Of a stretch of DNA of 64,000 nt, positions 43,109 to 52,676 are shown piece by piece (within the stretch, counting starts at the first letter, position 1; each line of letters opens with the position of its first letter). Origin of the DNA: Cytophagales bacterium (GTDB lineage Bacteria > Bacteroidota > Bacteroidia > Cytophagales > Cyclobacteriaceae); assembly GCA_033344775.1 (NCBI GenBank), contig JAWPMT010000002.1, positions 1,041,021-1,105,020 on the forward strand. Reading direction: 5' to 3'. Under the pieces are notes generated by a model. It did no database searches and was not told the DNA's origin. It was given only the letters and a program-made list of their open reading frames with translations. The position numbers were made by a program, and so were the translations under genes.

Positions 43109-45738
43109 TGGCGAACCGCGGATTACCTAATTGGCCATTTAAGCTACTCAGGTGGTATTGTAAGGCAGACCTCATTGATGAAGTCGAGGGGGATCTCCTT
43201 GAAGCCTATGAGGATAGGTGCCGGGAAACTCCCCAAAAGGCTCGCCGACATCTCTACAAAGAAATTCTACAATCTCTGAATCGAAGAAATCTGGGAATCA
43301 TGGAAAATTATCGCCAATCAAGCGTACTGAACAGTTGGGCATTGCTACTTCAATATGGCCGGGTGTTGTTCAGAAACATGGCTCGCTCGAGAACGTATTC
43401 CACCATATCAATCATAAGTCTGGCCCTTGGGATCACCTGTTCCGCACTGATCTTTTTGTACCTCAACAAAGAAGTGACCTACAATGAAGTGTACGCCAAT
43501 GCGGATAAAGTCTATCGGATCAATCATTTAAGTCAAAAGTCCGGAAGGTCTTATGGATTTGCGCCCCTGGGCATGGTTCCGCATCTCTTGGAAAACCTGG
43601 GATCAGTAGAGAATGGAGTCCGCATATTTAAATACAGAAGAGCTATTCCGATCACTGCTGTCAATACACAGAATTCATTCAATGAACCGCGCTTTGGTTG
43701 GGCGGACCCATCATTCTTTGACATGTTTGACAGACCGTTCATTCATGGAGATGCCAGCACCGCATTGGACCGGCCCAATGTAGTGGTCATCAGCGAGCGG
43801 ATCTCTCAGAAGTATTTCGGTGATCAAAACCCAATAGGAGAGACCTTGATCTTTAGCTGGGAAGAAGAAACGGCCTTAGAAGTCGTAGGTGTTTTTCAGG
43901 ATTTTCCCTCCAATACAAGCTTCCAACTGGATCTGATTTCGAACATTGAGACATGTGAACAAACCATGTGGCGAGGCAGAAGGTGGCGAGATTGGAACAA
44001 CATGTTCGTCAGTGCATATGTTCAGGTGAAACCAGGTACTACAGCATTGGTATTAGAAGAAGCTCAGAAAGCCACTTCGGCCAATTTCACTCCCGATGAC
44101 CCTACGGCCTGGAAAACCTCATTACAGCCATTGACCAGCATTCATCTGAGCGAACCCCAGGATATCGGTGAGTGGAGCAGCAGCAACGACCAACAAAGTC
44201 TGACTATGTTTGCGGTAATTGGCTTGATCATCCTATGCCTGGGCGCTTTCAATTTTACCAATATGATCACCGCTCAGGCAGGGCAGCGTTCCAAGGAAGT
44301 TGGTGTTAGAAAAGTGCTTGGAAGTAGGAAGAAGCAAATTGCTCAGCAGACTTTATTTGAAACCATCTGTTTTGTATGCTTTGCGGGTATGGTTTCCCTT
44401 GGAATTACCTATCTGTTGCTTCCATTGTTGGCTGAGCTTACCTCACATCAATATGCGATCGCTGATCTATTGAACCTCAAGTTCGTATCACTCTTTGTTG
44501 GAATCTTATTACTTGTTGCAATTATCGCGGGCGCTTACCCTGCGCTCTACATTTCCGGTATTCAATCGCTGCATCTCATGCGACAAGGACGTGGTGGGGC
44601 TGGCGGTAAAACTGTAAGAGAGACCATTGTTACCGCGCAATTCACTATTACCACGATTTTGATAATTTGTACGATGATGGTTTTCCTGCAACTACAGTAC
44701 TTACAGAACAAGGAACTGGGCTTTGATCATTCGGTCATCGTGAATATGCCTATCCACAATGATGAGGCAGTAATCCCAAAAATCAATGCTTTTCGTAATG
44801 AGGTGACGACTCATCCGGGTATTGAACAAGTATCGGCAGCCTCTCATGAGATGTTTTCTGATTACACCTATATCTCCATTTTCGAGATAAATGGCATAGA
44901 CGAGGAATTCAAATGGGAGAGATACACAGTAGAGCAATCTTATCTCAAAACCTTTGATCTGAATGTCCTGACAGGAAGAGGGTTTGATCATAGCATATCC
45001 ACAGATTCCAATGCTTTTGTGCTCAATGAAAGTGCGGTAAAGGCTATCGGGTTAAGACCGGAAGCGGCCATTGGTAAAACGATCACTGATACAGGATTAG
45101 ATATCACGGGTAAAATCATTGGAGTAGTAGAAGACTTTCATTACCGATCCTTGCATCATGAGATTCAGCCATTTGTGATGTATGTGAATTGGGATCGCCT
45201 GGACTATATTTCCGTCCGATTAAAGTCCAACAACTTCCAGCAAAATATTGCACAATTGGAATCCGGATGGTATCAGACTTTTGGGGAGTCCGTTCCTTTC
45301 TTTTATAACTTTCTCGACCAACAAGCACTGGATCTTTATGAAAGAGAGAAGAATAATACGCAATTATTCACCATTTTTAGTTTCGTGTCAATACTCCTCG
45401 GCGCACTTGGTTTATTTGGTTCTGCCTTATTCACCACTGAGCGAAGGTTCAAGGAAATTGGTTTGAGAAAAGTGCTGGGTGCAGGAACGCTGCGATTGAT
45501 GTATATGATCAACCATCAGTTTATCAAGCTGATCATATTGTCCTTCATTATGGCGGTTCCTGTAGCGTCCTGGTTGATGAGTCAGTGGCTTGCAGCATTC
45601 GCATATCGCATCGATCAACCGATTTGGGTCTTTGTGATTACCGGATTGTTGATCTTTCTTATTGCAGTATTCACCGTCAGTTATCTGAGCTGGAAAGCAG
45701 CCTCCTCAAATCCCGTAAAGGCGATCAAGGTGGAGTAG
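43108..45738 (+). CDS. Orphan FtsX/MacB-type ABC permease with prefix domain (copy 3)
   Basis: A 876-residue paralogue: prefix LPNWPFKLLRWYCKADLIDE and VEGDLLEAYEDRCRE, first TM near 94-116 (IISLALGITCSALIFLYL), FtsX signature ITAQAGQRSKEVGVRKVLGS, linker VRETIVTAQFTITTILIICT, second signature TTERRFKEIGLRKVLGAGTL. Eight TMs and two MacB-like periplasmic domains are expected. It is coupled to PadR by a 1-nt overlap. No ATPase gene nearby. Same total length as copies 1 and 2. Confidence 0.9.
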   Translation: MANRGLPNWPFKLLRWYCKADLIDEVEGDLLEAYEDRCRETPQKARRHLYKEILQSLNRRNLGIMENYRQSSVLNSWALLLQYGRVLFRNMARSRTYSTISIISLALGITCSALIFLYLNKEVTYNEVYANADKVYRINHLSQKSGRSYGFAPLGMVPHLLENLGSVENGVRIFKYRRAIPITAVNTQNSFNEPRFGWADPSFFDMFDRPFIHGDASTALDRPNVVVISERISQKYFGDQNPIGETLIFSWEEETALEVVGVFQDFPSNTSFQLDLISNIETCEQTMWRGRRWRDWNNMFVSAYVQVKPGTTALVLEEAQKATSANFTPDDPTAWKTSLQPLTSIHLSEPQDIGEWSSSNDQQSLTMFAVIGLIILCLGAFNFTNMITAQAGQRSKEVGVRKVLGSRKKQIAQQTLFETICFVCFAGMVSLGITYLLLPLLAELTSHQYAIADLLNLKFVSLFVGILLLVAIIAGAYPALYISGIQSLHLMRQGRGGAGGKTVRETIVTAQFTITTILIICTMMVFLQLQYLQNKELGFDHSVIVNMPIHNDEAVIPKINAFRNEVTTHPGIEQVSAASHEMFSDYTYISIFEINGIDEEFKWERYTVEQSYLKTFDLNVLTGRGFDHSISTDSNAFVLNESAVKAIGLRPEAAIGKTITDTGLDITGKIIGVVEDFHYRSLHHEIQPFVMYVNWDRLDYISVRLKSNNFQQNIAQLESGWYQTFGESVPFFYNFLDQQALDLYEREKNNTQLFTIFSFVSILLGALGLFGSALFTTERRFKEIGLRKVLGAGTLRLMYMINHQFIKLIILSFIMAVPVASWLMSQWLAAFAYRIDQPIWVFVITGLLIFLIAVFTVSYLSWKAASSNPVKAIKVE

Positions 45739-45777
45739 GAGTGAATGATTAGGGTGAATTGAGGGTGACTATGATTT

Positions 45778-47217
45778 TCAATCCACCTGTAAATAATCCT
45801 CTTCTTCGTCAAGAGGAACTTCATAGGGATAGTCGAACATGTGGTGTTCTTGGATCAGGCGAGCTACCCGTGGAGGAACGTTCTTTTCCCAGCCTTTTTC
45901 ATTGTTGCGGATCATTTCCAGGATGTTATCGGAGATGATATGTAAATGACTCGTTTTGGCATTACCCAAATTGTTAATCTTGTCATTTGCCACCAGATAT
46001 TTGAACAAGTGTTCAAGATGTGGTTCAGGCTCAAAGTCTTTGATCGTTTTCACCTGGTCATCTTTATCTAGCGTAGGGTAGACATATAACTGAACATTAC
46101 TCCCGAATAGTCGACTGAATGATTCCAGAATACCACCTTCTAGATTATGGTAATAGGATTCGTCAAAGATCCGAACCAGATTGTTGAATCCCAGAATGAT
46201 GGCCAGTTTTTGTTTTCGGGTAAACTGAGAAAGATAGGAGGCCAGTTTATAGTGCTCTTGATAATTGGAGATCATTACATTCTGACCTAGAGAACACAGG
46301 CAATCTACACGATCCAGGAAATCAGCTTCATCGATATCCCCGCCCATGGACAAGTCATTCAAGGTGAGCTCGGTCAGCGTTAGGATGTTGTCTGTATTGA
46401 CGTCTTTTTCCTTTTTGAAGCTGCGCATCCCACTGAACATCATGTCGACGTTCACCATGGTCACGGGTCTGAACCTGCCACGAAGCACCAATACATTTTT
46501 TTTGTACAGTGTTTGAGAGGCTTGCATTACGTTTCTTTTCGGACCGAACATGGCGGCATGGGTCAAGCCATTCTTCACCAGTTTCAGGGTCATGACACGG
46601 TTGTCCACATGATGAAAATCGGGCCCGGAGATACGGAACATATCAATTTCAAACCGGTCATTGGATAGGTTATCGGCAAGCGCCATCATGATCTCCTCAG
46701 CATCGGAGTAATGATAACATGCATGGATCAGGTTTACACCAATCATACCCAGCACCTGCTGTTGCCAAACGGCATCATTGTCTTTTAGATTGACATGAAT
46801 AATACAATCATTATGCTCGGAATTTGCATGCAATTGGAACCGAAGACCCAGCCATCCGTGACCATTATTGGTCTTCTTGTAGTTCAGGGTCTCTACCGTA
46901 TTGGCGAAAGCAAAAAAGTGAGAGCGTTTAGATCTGCCCGTCAGTCTTCGAGCCAACAAGCCATACTCCTTATCGAGCATCTTCAGCAGCTTTTCTTCAC
47001 AGACATAACGTTTGGTCTTGCCATAGATGGCATCACTAAATGTCATGTCATAAGCAGACATGGTTTTGGCGATAGAGCCTGAGGCACCACCCGCTTTGAA
47101 AAAATGTGCTGCAACATCCTGACCTCCACCGATTTCCGCGATGGTGCCGTAGATCTTATCATTCAGATTGAGTTGAAGCGCTTTTTCTTTGGTCGTCAGC
47201 TTCTTGAAGTCTTCCAT
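45778..47217 (-). CDS. Conserved cytosolic protein, function not established
   Basis: About 479 residues from the Met at 47217 (MEDFKKLTTKEKALQLNLND); an in-frame start at 47304 would add 29 hydrophobic residues that relatives lack. The protein is strongly conserved in many bacteria (YGTIAEIGGGQDVAAHFFKA, GSIAKTMSAYDMTFSDAIYG, FANTVETLNYKKTN, GHGWLGLRFQL). In databases such proteins carry inconsistent names, including a nucleotidyltransferase and a TonB receptor, neither supported by what I see: no signal peptide, no membrane segment, no nucleotidyltransferase HxGH. Best left unnamed. Convergent with the permease. Confidence 0.75.
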   Translation of the reverse strand: MEDFKKLTTKEKALQLNLNDKIYGTIAEIGGGQDVAAHFFKAGGASGSIAKTMSAYDMTFSDAIYGKTKRYVCEEKLLKMLDKEYGLLARRLTGRSKRSHFFAFANTVETLNYKKTNNGHGWLGLRFQLHANSEHNDCIIHVNLKDNDAVWQQQVLGMIGVNLIHACYHYSDAEEIMMALADNLSNDRFEIDMFRISGPDFHHVDNRVMTLKLVKNGLTHAAMFGPKRNVMQASQTLYKKNVLVLRGRFRPVTMVNVDMMFSGMRSFKKEKDVNTDNILTLTELTLNDLSMGGDIDEADFLDRVDCLCSLGQNVMISNYQEHYKLASYLSQFTRKQKLAIILGFNNLVRIFDESYYHNLEGGILESFSRLFGSNVQLYVYPTLDKDDQVKTIKDFEPEPHLEHLFKYLVANDKINNLGNAKTSHLHIISDNILEMIRNNEKGWEKNVPPRVARLIQEHHMFDYPYEVPLDEEEDYLQVD

Positions 47218-47321
47218 GGGAGCCTTGGCTTTGAAACATAAAATTAGAGAATAATTCGGGTAAACCAGCTGCTGTATGACCTTATTGAATATCTTTTGGG
47301 TCACCTTTTAGATTAACTCAA

Positions 47322-49385
47322 ATGATGAGACCCTATTTCCTGCTGATCGCCTTGACAGTGGTGGCCCTCAGTTTACCTGCACAACGCATCGATCCGGCTC
47401 AAATTGACATCATCCGCGACCAATGGGGCGTGCCACATATCGATGCGCCAACGGACGAGGCTGCAACCTATGGATTGGCCTGGGCACATGCGGAAGATGA
47501 CTTTGAGACCATTCAATTGCCGTTGATCTCGGCGAAACGAATGCTGGGTAGACACCTGGGCAAAGGAGGGGCCGCCGTAGATTATGTAGCGGCCTTGCTT
47601 CGACTAGAGGAAACGGCTAAACGCTATCAAAGGAATATTGATCCCAAATTCAGGAAACTTGTCAACGCTTATGCGGCAGCGATGAATGCTTTCGCAGAGA
47701 AGTACCCAAATCGGGTTTTGGTGAGCAAAGCATTTCCGATTACCGAACTGGATGTGCTGAAAGCCTATGGCCTGTCTTTATCCGTGATTTCCGGTGCGGA
47801 TGGACTGATCAAGAATTTATACAACGGCAAAGTAGAACCCGTGGCTTCCTGGGGAGCAACAGGTTCCAATGCAATCGCTGTTTCAAGAAAGAAAACAGAT
47901 GATGAATACACTTACCTGGCCGTAAATAGTCACCAACCACTTGAAGGCCCAGTAGCCTGGTATGAGGCGCATGTGGTCAGTGATGAAGGGTGGAACATGA
48001 TGGGAGGAATGTTTCCAGGAGCTCCTGTTATTTTACATGGGACCAATGAAAACTTAGGCTGGGCACATACAGTCAATTATCCTGATAAAATCGATACGTA
48101 TCAATTGGAGTTGAACCCAGACGATGAAGACCAATACCGTGTAGACGGACGATGGAAAACATTGGAGAAAGAGCGAGTGAAGCTAAAGGTGAAAGTATTC
48201 GGGGTGGTAGTGACAGTAAAACGCGATGTGCTTTGGTCAGATTTTGGTCCGGCATTGAGAAATGATAAGGGTGTATTTGCTTTCCGTATGAGCACGCTGG
48301 ATGATATCAGCGCCATCGAACAATGGTATTACATGAACAAATCCAGGACTTTTGAGGAGTTTCGAAATATCTTAAAAGATGTTTCCAATCCTGGCTTCAA
48401 TATCGTTTATGCGGATGCAAAAGACCATATCTATCACATCGGTTATGGTAAAATTCCAGTGAGGAAGAAAGGATATGATTGGGGGGCCACACTGCCAGGA
48501 AACAAAGAGGATCTTTGGTCAGGCAAGTATCATGGTTTCGATGACTTACCACAAAACCTGGACCCATCGAGTGGATTCATTTTCAATACCAACAATTCAG
48601 CCTTCAGTAGCAGTTCTGAAGGAAATAACCCTGACCCGGATAAATACGACCCGACCATGGGTTACCGGGTTTGGGAAAACAACCGGAGTTCCCGATTGTT
48701 GCAATTGATGAGCGAGCAGGAGTCATTGTCCTATGATCGTTTCAAAACCATCAAATATGACCTGACTTTACCGGATTCATTGATGTTTCCTATTGATGTA
48801 AATGCTTTATTAAGAGCCGAATACCGTCCAGCATCTGCAGCGGCACGGGAGGTTAAAAATTTAATCAGTCGATGGGATCGAAAAGCAGATAAAGACGCGA
48901 TAGGCCCAGCACAAGCGATGCTTACTTATGAGTGGCTGAATAGAAAACACAAGACGCCTTATCGCACTTATTTCAAACCACCAACATCAGATCTTGATTC
49001 TGCATTGGTTCATGCCCATGAATACCTGACAGAGCATTTTGGAAAAGTAGATGTTCGCCTAGATGAATTTCAATTCCTTGTACGCGGAGATAAAAAGGTG
49101 CCGATTCATGGAATGAATGATGTGCTGGCGGCCATGAACAGTAAACCTCAAAAAGACGGTACCCGGCATGCAGTGCAAGGGGAGTCCTACATCATGTTGG
49201 TACGGTATCCTGAACAAGGATTGCCAATCATAGAAACCGTCAATGTCTACGGATCTTCCAACCAACCCAATAGTCCTCACTATGATGACCAAATGGGAAT
49301 GTTTGCTAATCAACAACTAAAACCCATGACGCTAGATATAGATGAAGTGAGGAAGAAGGCCAAAAGGGTTTATCATCCGGAGTAA
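47322..49385 (+). CDS. Penicillin acylase family (S45) N-terminal nucleophile hydrolase
   Basis: Periplasmic amide hydrolase of 687 residues, made as a precursor that self-cleaves. Signal peptide residues 1-21 (ending SLPAQ); alpha-chain region with IIRDQWGVPHIDAPTDEAAT and GLAWAHAEDDFETIQLP; the nucleophile Ser 182 at the autocleavage site ASWGATGSNAIAVS; beta-chain region with NSHQPLEGPVAWYEAHVVSD, PGAPVILHGTNENLGWAHTV and NSNN-like FIFNTNNSAFSSS. Relatives cleave penicillins, acyl-homoserine lactones or other N-acyl amides; the natural substrate here is open. Monocistronic, next to a PadR-permease unit. Confidence 0.92.
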   Translation: MMRPYFLLIALTVVALSLPAQRIDPAQIDIIRDQWGVPHIDAPTDEAATYGLAWAHAEDDFETIQLPLISAKRMLGRHLGKGGAAVDYVAALLRLEETAKRYQRNIDPKFRKLVNAYAAAMNAFAEKYPNRVLVSKAFPITELDVLKAYGLSLSVISGADGLIKNLYNGKVEPVASWGATGSNAIAVSRKKTDDEYTYLAVNSHQPLEGPVAWYEAHVVSDEGWNMMGGMFPGAPVILHGTNENLGWAHTVNYPDKIDTYQLELNPDDEDQYRVDGRWKTLEKERVKLKVKVFGVVVTVKRDVLWSDFGPALRNDKGVFAFRMSTLDDISAIEQWYYMNKSRTFEEFRNILKDVSNPGFNIVYADAKDHIYHIGYGKIPVRKKGYDWGATLPGNKEDLWSGKYHGFDDLPQNLDPSSGFIFNTNNSAFSSSSEGNNPDPDKYDPTMGYRVWENNRSSRLLQLMSEQESLSYDRFKTIKYDLTLPDSLMFPIDVNALLRAEYRPASAAAREVKNLISRWDRKADKDAIGPAQAMLTYEWLNRKHKTPYRTYFKPPTSDLDSALVHAHEYLTEHFGKVDVRLDEFQFLVRGDKKVPIHGMNDVLAAMNSKPQKDGTRHAVQGESYIMLVRYPEQGLPIIETVNVYGSSNQPNSPHYDDQMGMFANQQLKPMTLDIDEVRKKAKRVYHPE

Positions 49386-49395
49386 ACTCAAATAC

Positions 49396-49462
49396 CAACA
49401 CTGCAATTAGGAAATTACCTATTGGTGTACTAATATTGCAACACTGCAATTAGGAAAATACC
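49396..49462 (+). repeat. 24-nt tandem direct repeat directly before padR, candidate operator
   Basis: Positions 49396-49419 and 49439-49462 match at 23 of 24 bases, 43 bp apart; the second copy ends at the base before the PadR ATG and includes a TTAGGAAA ribosome-site-like core. GTGT (49425-49428) and ACAC (49441-49444) add an inverted pair. PadR binding here could block translation start as well as transcription; inference. Confidence 0.45.
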
Positions 49463-49804
49463 ATGGGTAAGTATCAATTAGGTGAATTTGAAGAGATCGT
49501 TTTACTGACGGTAGGGGTGCTCTATGGAGAAGCTTACGGGGTTTCGATCAAGCTTTCTATTGAAGAACGACTCAACCGATCCGTAAGCGTGGGCGCACTG
49601 CAATCTGCACTAAAACGATTGGAAGAGAAGGGTTATTTGCTTTCTAAGGAAGGCGAATCTACCAGTGCCAGGGGCGGTCGTCCCAAATTGTATTTTACAC
49701 TAACAGCTGCAGGACGGGATGCCATTGAGTACGCCCGAAAGATCAGAAATCAATTGTATGATGAAATCCCCAAGGTAGCCCTCGATCTGAAATTTGCCTT
49801 GTAG
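49463..49804 (+). CDS. PadR family transcriptional regulator
   Basis: A 113-residue winged-helix regulator: LGEFEEIVLLTVGVLYGEAY, recognition region GALQSALKRLEEKGYL, wing ARGGRPKLYFTLTAAGRDAI. The stop codon abuts the permease start with no gap. A near-perfect 24-nt tandem repeat lies immediately before the ATG, the second copy covering the ribosome-binding region. Fourth PadR-permease unit of the window. Confidence 0.93.
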   Translation: MGKYQLGEFEEIVLLTVGVLYGEAYGVSIKLSIEERLNRSVSVGALQSALKRLEEKGYLLSKEGESTSARGGRPKLYFTLTAAGRDAIEYARKIRNQLYDEIPKVALDLKFAL

Positions 49805-52447
49805 ATGAAGGAAGTCCGGTACGAGCCGCCACAATGGATGCTTCGGTTCTTTAAGTGGTTCTGCAGACCAGAATTGCATAAATACCTGGAAGGAGACCTC
49901 CTGGAACTGTTTGATCTCAATATCGAACAAAAGGGCTTGAGAAAAGCTCGTTGGAAATTTACCCTGGAGGTGATCAAGCTATTCCGAAAGGACATCATCA
50001 AACCTGTAGACGGAACTCAAAAACTCAATAATTACGGTATGGTCAAAAATCATTTAAAAGTAAGTGTGCGTAGCATGCTTCGAAAGAAAACATTCACACT
50101 ATTGAATGTGCTAGGTCTTGGTATAGGTATCGCCAGTTGTCTCATGATCCTCATTTTCGTGCAAAATGAGCTTTCATATGACACGTATAACTCAAAATAC
50201 GATCAAACCTATCGTGTTTTGCAGCGATTTGGAGGTGAAATCGCTACTTCTCCCGAAGATCAATTGCCGGTTTCGGAATATCAGGTTTGGGGTAATGCAC
50301 CAGTTGCGGGCGCTATGATGGATTTCTTTCCGGAAGTGGAACACGTTTTTCGTTTTACCAGTGATTTTGACTGGCTAGTTGAATACAACGGGAATCGGTT
50401 TCAGGAGAAAGGGATTTGTTTTGCGGATTCCACCCTTTATCAGGTATTTGAATGGGATTGGATTGCGGGTGATCCAAAAACAGCGCTAACACGTCCAGGT
50501 ACAATCATTTTATCGGCAGCAATGGCTGAAAAATATTTTGGAAATGAGAATCCTATTGGCGAGCAAATGACCATGGATGGTGATGAAAAATATGAAGTCA
50601 CAGCCGTCTATGAAATTCCTCCCAATTCCCATTTCGATTATCCGGCATTCATGTCCATGACCTCTTTCATCAACATGCGCCCTCAAATCTTCGAGAACTG
50701 GGGTTATGTCGATTTCTATACGTATTTCACTTTGCGGGAGAACACCTCAATAGCTTCCATGGAGACACGTATTCCCGAATTCCTGAAGCAGCGATACGAC
50801 GAAATTTCGTGGTATCACCTGAGGTTTGAGGCCTTGGCGGATGCTTATCTCAATTCAGACGCAAAAAGACAACCTGGCCCCGTAGGAAACAGTAGCAACA
50901 TCTACCTGTTTATTTCGGTGGCCATTTTCATTCTGGTCATTGCTTGTATCAACTTCATGAATTTGTCTACAGCCAGGTCGATGGAGCGAGCAAAGGAGGT
51001 AGCCATTCGCAAAACGATTGGTTCCAGAAAGTCCGCGCTGGTGGTGCAATTCCTGATGGAAGCCACACTTATGACAAGTATTGCAGCTTCATTAGCCCTG
51101 GTTCTAGTGATCGTCGGATTTCCTTACCTGGAATTACTGGTAGGGAAGTCATTGACAGTCAGTGGGCTTTTACAGCCAGTCAATTATGTTCTTTTTGTGG
51201 TCGGAGTACTGATTCTTGGATTACTGACCGGTAGCTATCCCGCTTTTGTGATCTCGAACTTCAAAGCGGTGACCGTGCTAAAAGGCTCCTTCAAAAGTTC
51301 CAAAAATGGTGTTTGGTTACGCAAAGGATTAGTTGTCCTTCAATTTTCATTGTCGGTAATTTTGTTGGTGGGCACCACAGTTGTTGCCAATCAGCTCAAT
51401 TATTTGCGGAGTTACGATAAAGGATATGATTCAGAACAAGTGTTGGTCATCGATTATGGTTGGGACAATAAAGTGCAGCGAAACCTGAAAGTGATCAAAT
51501 CGGCATTGGCGGAACACCCATCTGTCCAGGCCATTTCTGCATCCAGAGCTACTCCTGGAGATTTTTTCCCCGGAGCAGGAACATCCATTGCCTCCAAAAA
51601 CGGTGAAATGCTCGGTTTCAGTCCGGCTTTGTATGAGATTGATGAAGACTTTATTCCAACCTACCAAATGGAGATGGTAGCTGGAAGAAATTTCGATCGA
51701 CGCTTCCCAGCAGATTCAGCAACATCCTTAATTGTAAACGAGGCGGCCGCAAAACTCTATGGCTATGAGGACCCGAAGGAAATTGTCGGAAAGAAATTTT
51801 CACAATGGGGCAGAGAAGGCCAGGTAATTGGTGTGGTGAAGAATTTCAATTACCTGTCGCTTCATCAGGAAGTGGAACCGATGACCTTGAGGTATTCCAC
51901 CAAATGGACTACTTCTATGCTTTCAATGAGGTTGAATTCCCAGGATTTTCAGGAGACCTTAGCTGAATTGGAAGGTATATGGAATGGTTTAGCTCCTCAT
52001 TATCCCTTTGTTTCCCGATTCAACGATCAGAATTTCAATAGGCAATATGAGACAGATGCACGTTTTGGAAATGTGTTTTCAATCTTTTCAGGGTTGGCCA
52101 TATTCGTGGCTTGTTTGGGGCTGTTTGGATTGACGATTTTCAGTACTGCTCAGCGAGCCAAGGAAATTGGGGTTAGAAAAGTATTGGGTGCTTCCGTTCA
52201 GAAAATTGTTGCGTTACTTTCTTATGACTTCATCAAATTGTATCTGCTTTCACTGGTCATGGCAATTCCTGCCTCTTATTGGGTCATGGATCAGTGGCTG
52301 GATGGTTTTGCCTATCGTATTTCAATGGGTTGGGGTGTTTTTGTTGTAGCGGCATTGGTTACGTTTTTTGTTTCCATGATTACCATGAGCCTAAAAACCA
52401 TCGGAGCGGCCCTGGCCAATCCTACTAAATCTTTGAGGGATGAGTAG
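49805..52447 (+). CDS. Orphan FtsX/MacB-type ABC permease with prefix domain (copy 4)
   Basis: An 880-residue paralogue: prefix PPQWMLRFFKWFCRPELHKY and LEGDLLELFDLNIEQKGL; first TM near 100-120 (LGLGIGIASCLMILIFVQ), FtsX signature NLSTARSMERAKEVAIRKTI, linker LRKGLVVLQFSLSVILLVG, second signature STAQRAKEIGVRKVLGASVQ. Eight TMs and two MacB-like domains. Tightly coupled to PadR. A hairpin terminator follows at 52503-52540. No ATPase gene nearby. Confidence 0.9.
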   Translation: MKEVRYEPPQWMLRFFKWFCRPELHKYLEGDLLELFDLNIEQKGLRKARWKFTLEVIKLFRKDIIKPVDGTQKLNNYGMVKNHLKVSVRSMLRKKTFTLLNVLGLGIGIASCLMILIFVQNELSYDTYNSKYDQTYRVLQRFGGEIATSPEDQLPVSEYQVWGNAPVAGAMMDFFPEVEHVFRFTSDFDWLVEYNGNRFQEKGICFADSTLYQVFEWDWIAGDPKTALTRPGTIILSAAMAEKYFGNENPIGEQMTMDGDEKYEVTAVYEIPPNSHFDYPAFMSMTSFINMRPQIFENWGYVDFYTYFTLRENTSIASMETRIPEFLKQRYDEISWYHLRFEALADAYLNSDAKRQPGPVGNSSNIYLFISVAIFILVIACINFMNLSTARSMERAKEVAIRKTIGSRKSALVVQFLMEATLMTSIAASLALVLVIVGFPYLELLVGKSLTVSGLLQPVNYVLFVVGVLILGLLTGSYPAFVISNFKAVTVLKGSFKSSKNGVWLRKGLVVLQFSLSVILLVGTTVVANQLNYLRSYDKGYDSEQVLVIDYGWDNKVQRNLKVIKSALAEHPSVQAISASRATPGDFFPGAGTSIASKNGEMLGFSPALYEIDEDFIPTYQMEMVAGRNFDRRFPADSATSLIVNEAAAKLYGYEDPKEIVGKKFSQWGREGQVIGVVKNFNYLSLHQEVEPMTLRYSTKWTTSMLSMRLNSQDFQETLAELEGIWNGLAPHYPFVSRFNDQNFNRQYETDARFGNVFSIFSGLAIFVACLGLFGLTIFSTAQRAKEIGVRKVLGASVQKIVALLSYDFIKLYLLSLVMAIPASYWVMDQWLDGFAYRISMGWGVFVVAALVTFFVSMITMSLKTIGAALANPTKSLRDE

Positions 52448-52502
52448 TCTTCGTCCTTCGAGCGACTCAGGACTCTGACTGATTATTAAGTGATGAAGCC
52501 GG

Positions 52503-52540
52503 ATGGCTCTACAGATAAAGTTGAGCCATTTTTATGTTTT
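52503..52540 (+). terminator. Rho-independent terminator after permease copy 4
   Basis: Stem ATGGCTC (52503-52509) with GAGCCAT (52523-52529), inner AC-GT pairing possible, followed by TTTTATGTTTTTT. Ends the PadR-permease operon. Confidence 0.82.
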
Positions 52541-52676
52541 TTCTTAGGGATATAAAAAAGCCTTGTTATAACAAGTAAGCTCGTGGAGATTTATAAATTT
52601 GTGGGTGAAAACCATGACTTTCCTGACGGGAATCCTCTTGGTTAAGTGATTCACCCAACCTTCAAATTAACCCCGA

